From contig OY294046.1 of assembly GCA_958510825.1 (NCBI GenBank), forward strand, positions 3,162,001-3,226,000: a stretch of 64,000 bases of DNA, in the 5' to 3' direction. Within the stretch, counting starts at the first letter, position 1. Every line of letters begins with the position of its first letter. A program made the translations under genes and the position numbers. The stretch is from Brachypterus glaber (Eukaryota > Arthropoda > Insecta > Coleoptera > Kateretidae). Shown one piece after another: positions 63,392 to 64,000 of the stretch. The notes below the pieces were generated by a model that was not told where the DNA came from, made no database searches, and saw only the letters and a list, made by a program, of their open reading frames with translations.

Positions 63392-63819
63392 GTAAAAATT
63401 ATTTTTTTACTTTAGAGAAAAAAAACTTACCTAGATTTTGATATGTTTATTAATTTTAAAGTCCCTACATACTGATTTTTTGTGTCTGTGTGTTAGGAAG
63501 TCTTCAAGCCATACCATTTGACAGATCAAAACCAAGCCTTAAACTTTTAACTTTAAACAGGATTTTTTGCCTTAAAGGTATTATAATTAATTAAATATTA
63601 TTAAAAAAGGAAAAAAATATTTATTCAAAGAAATCGATTAATACATTACAATTTTTATTAATTTTTGACAAATTTTTTCTCGTTTCCTAAATAAGGTTAG
63701 TTTAAATTTGGATCATAGGTTTCTTACTTAAAGTTCTTGGCTGGGATTGTTTTTTGATAAAAAACGCATTGGAGCAAGACACTAAATTAGATCTAGGTAT
63801 GTGGGTAAAAATAATACAT

Positions 63820-64000
63820 TTTATCCAATACATAGATAATAAGACAATTACCAGCTTTATTTTAAGTAGATAAACTCAATAATAACCCCCGCGTGGCTTT
63901 TACTTTATTGAGTGGATAATTATTTATTTTACCCACTCAACTGTCACTTGTCAAATTATTTTCTTGTAAATGTCATTAAAATTTTTAATAAAAATATGAA
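63820..64000 (-). repeat. Repeat R, copy 2, cut by the window edge
   Basis: Reverse complement of about 46280-46472. In or beyond COG7 intron 3. Confidence 0.75.

Noticed and set aside
63496..63577. Possible fourth COG7 exon (TGTTAG before GAAGTCTTC)
   Set aside because: In phase with exon 3, but the translation shows no similarity to the COG7 segment expected after the LQEADKW-like block.

Overview
The window is nuclear DNA from an animal, most likely an insect. Coding exons are small and separated by spliceosomal introns of about 50 bp up to 7 kb. Introns and intergenic DNA are very AT-rich and filled with transposon-derived repeats. Deduced proteins match metazoan housekeeping families. 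The repeat-loaded introns and RNase-H-type LINEs would suit a large-genome insect such as a beetle, but that is a guess.

Gene layout from left to right: (1) the 5' half of a pantothenate kinase gene (PanK/fumble) on the minus strand, coding exons at 7797-7662, 7197-7016 and 602-429, continuing beyond the left edge; (2) CHMP7, an ESCRT-III/nuclear-envelope factor, complete in three exons on the plus strand (13786-16603); (3) translation termination factor eRF1 on the minus strand (40267 down to 23846), six common exons plus two alternative C-terminal exons (27393-27314 and 23931-23846), each with its own acceptor, frame and stop; (4) SERAC1, a phosphatidylglycerol-remodelling serine hydrolase, on the plus strand (nine exons from 43934 to 61391, first exon unresolved), head-to-head with eRF1; (5) the first three exons of COG7, a Golgi tethering-complex subunit, on the plus strand from 62810, running off the right edge. 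The genes have unrelated housekeeping roles (CoA synthesis, membrane scission, translation termination, mitochondrial lipid, Golgi traffic) and nothing suggests they form one pathway.

The rest is mobile and repetitive DNA. It includes a 5'-truncated RNase-H LINE with a 14-bp target duplication (40706-43444); a shorter LINE 3' fragment with a 15-bp duplication (4439-5141); three 1.17-kb foldback elements at TA sites, one nested inside a related foldback; an eight-copy family of about 670 bp with Helitron-like ends; TWA-flanked Harbinger-like MITEs; a duplicated MITE array at 19.1-22.6 kb; and three unrelated minisatellites, each in a different eRF1 intron. Several elements end within 7 to 30 bp of splice sites. 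No prokaryotic features, CRISPR arrays, rRNA or tRNA genes were seen.
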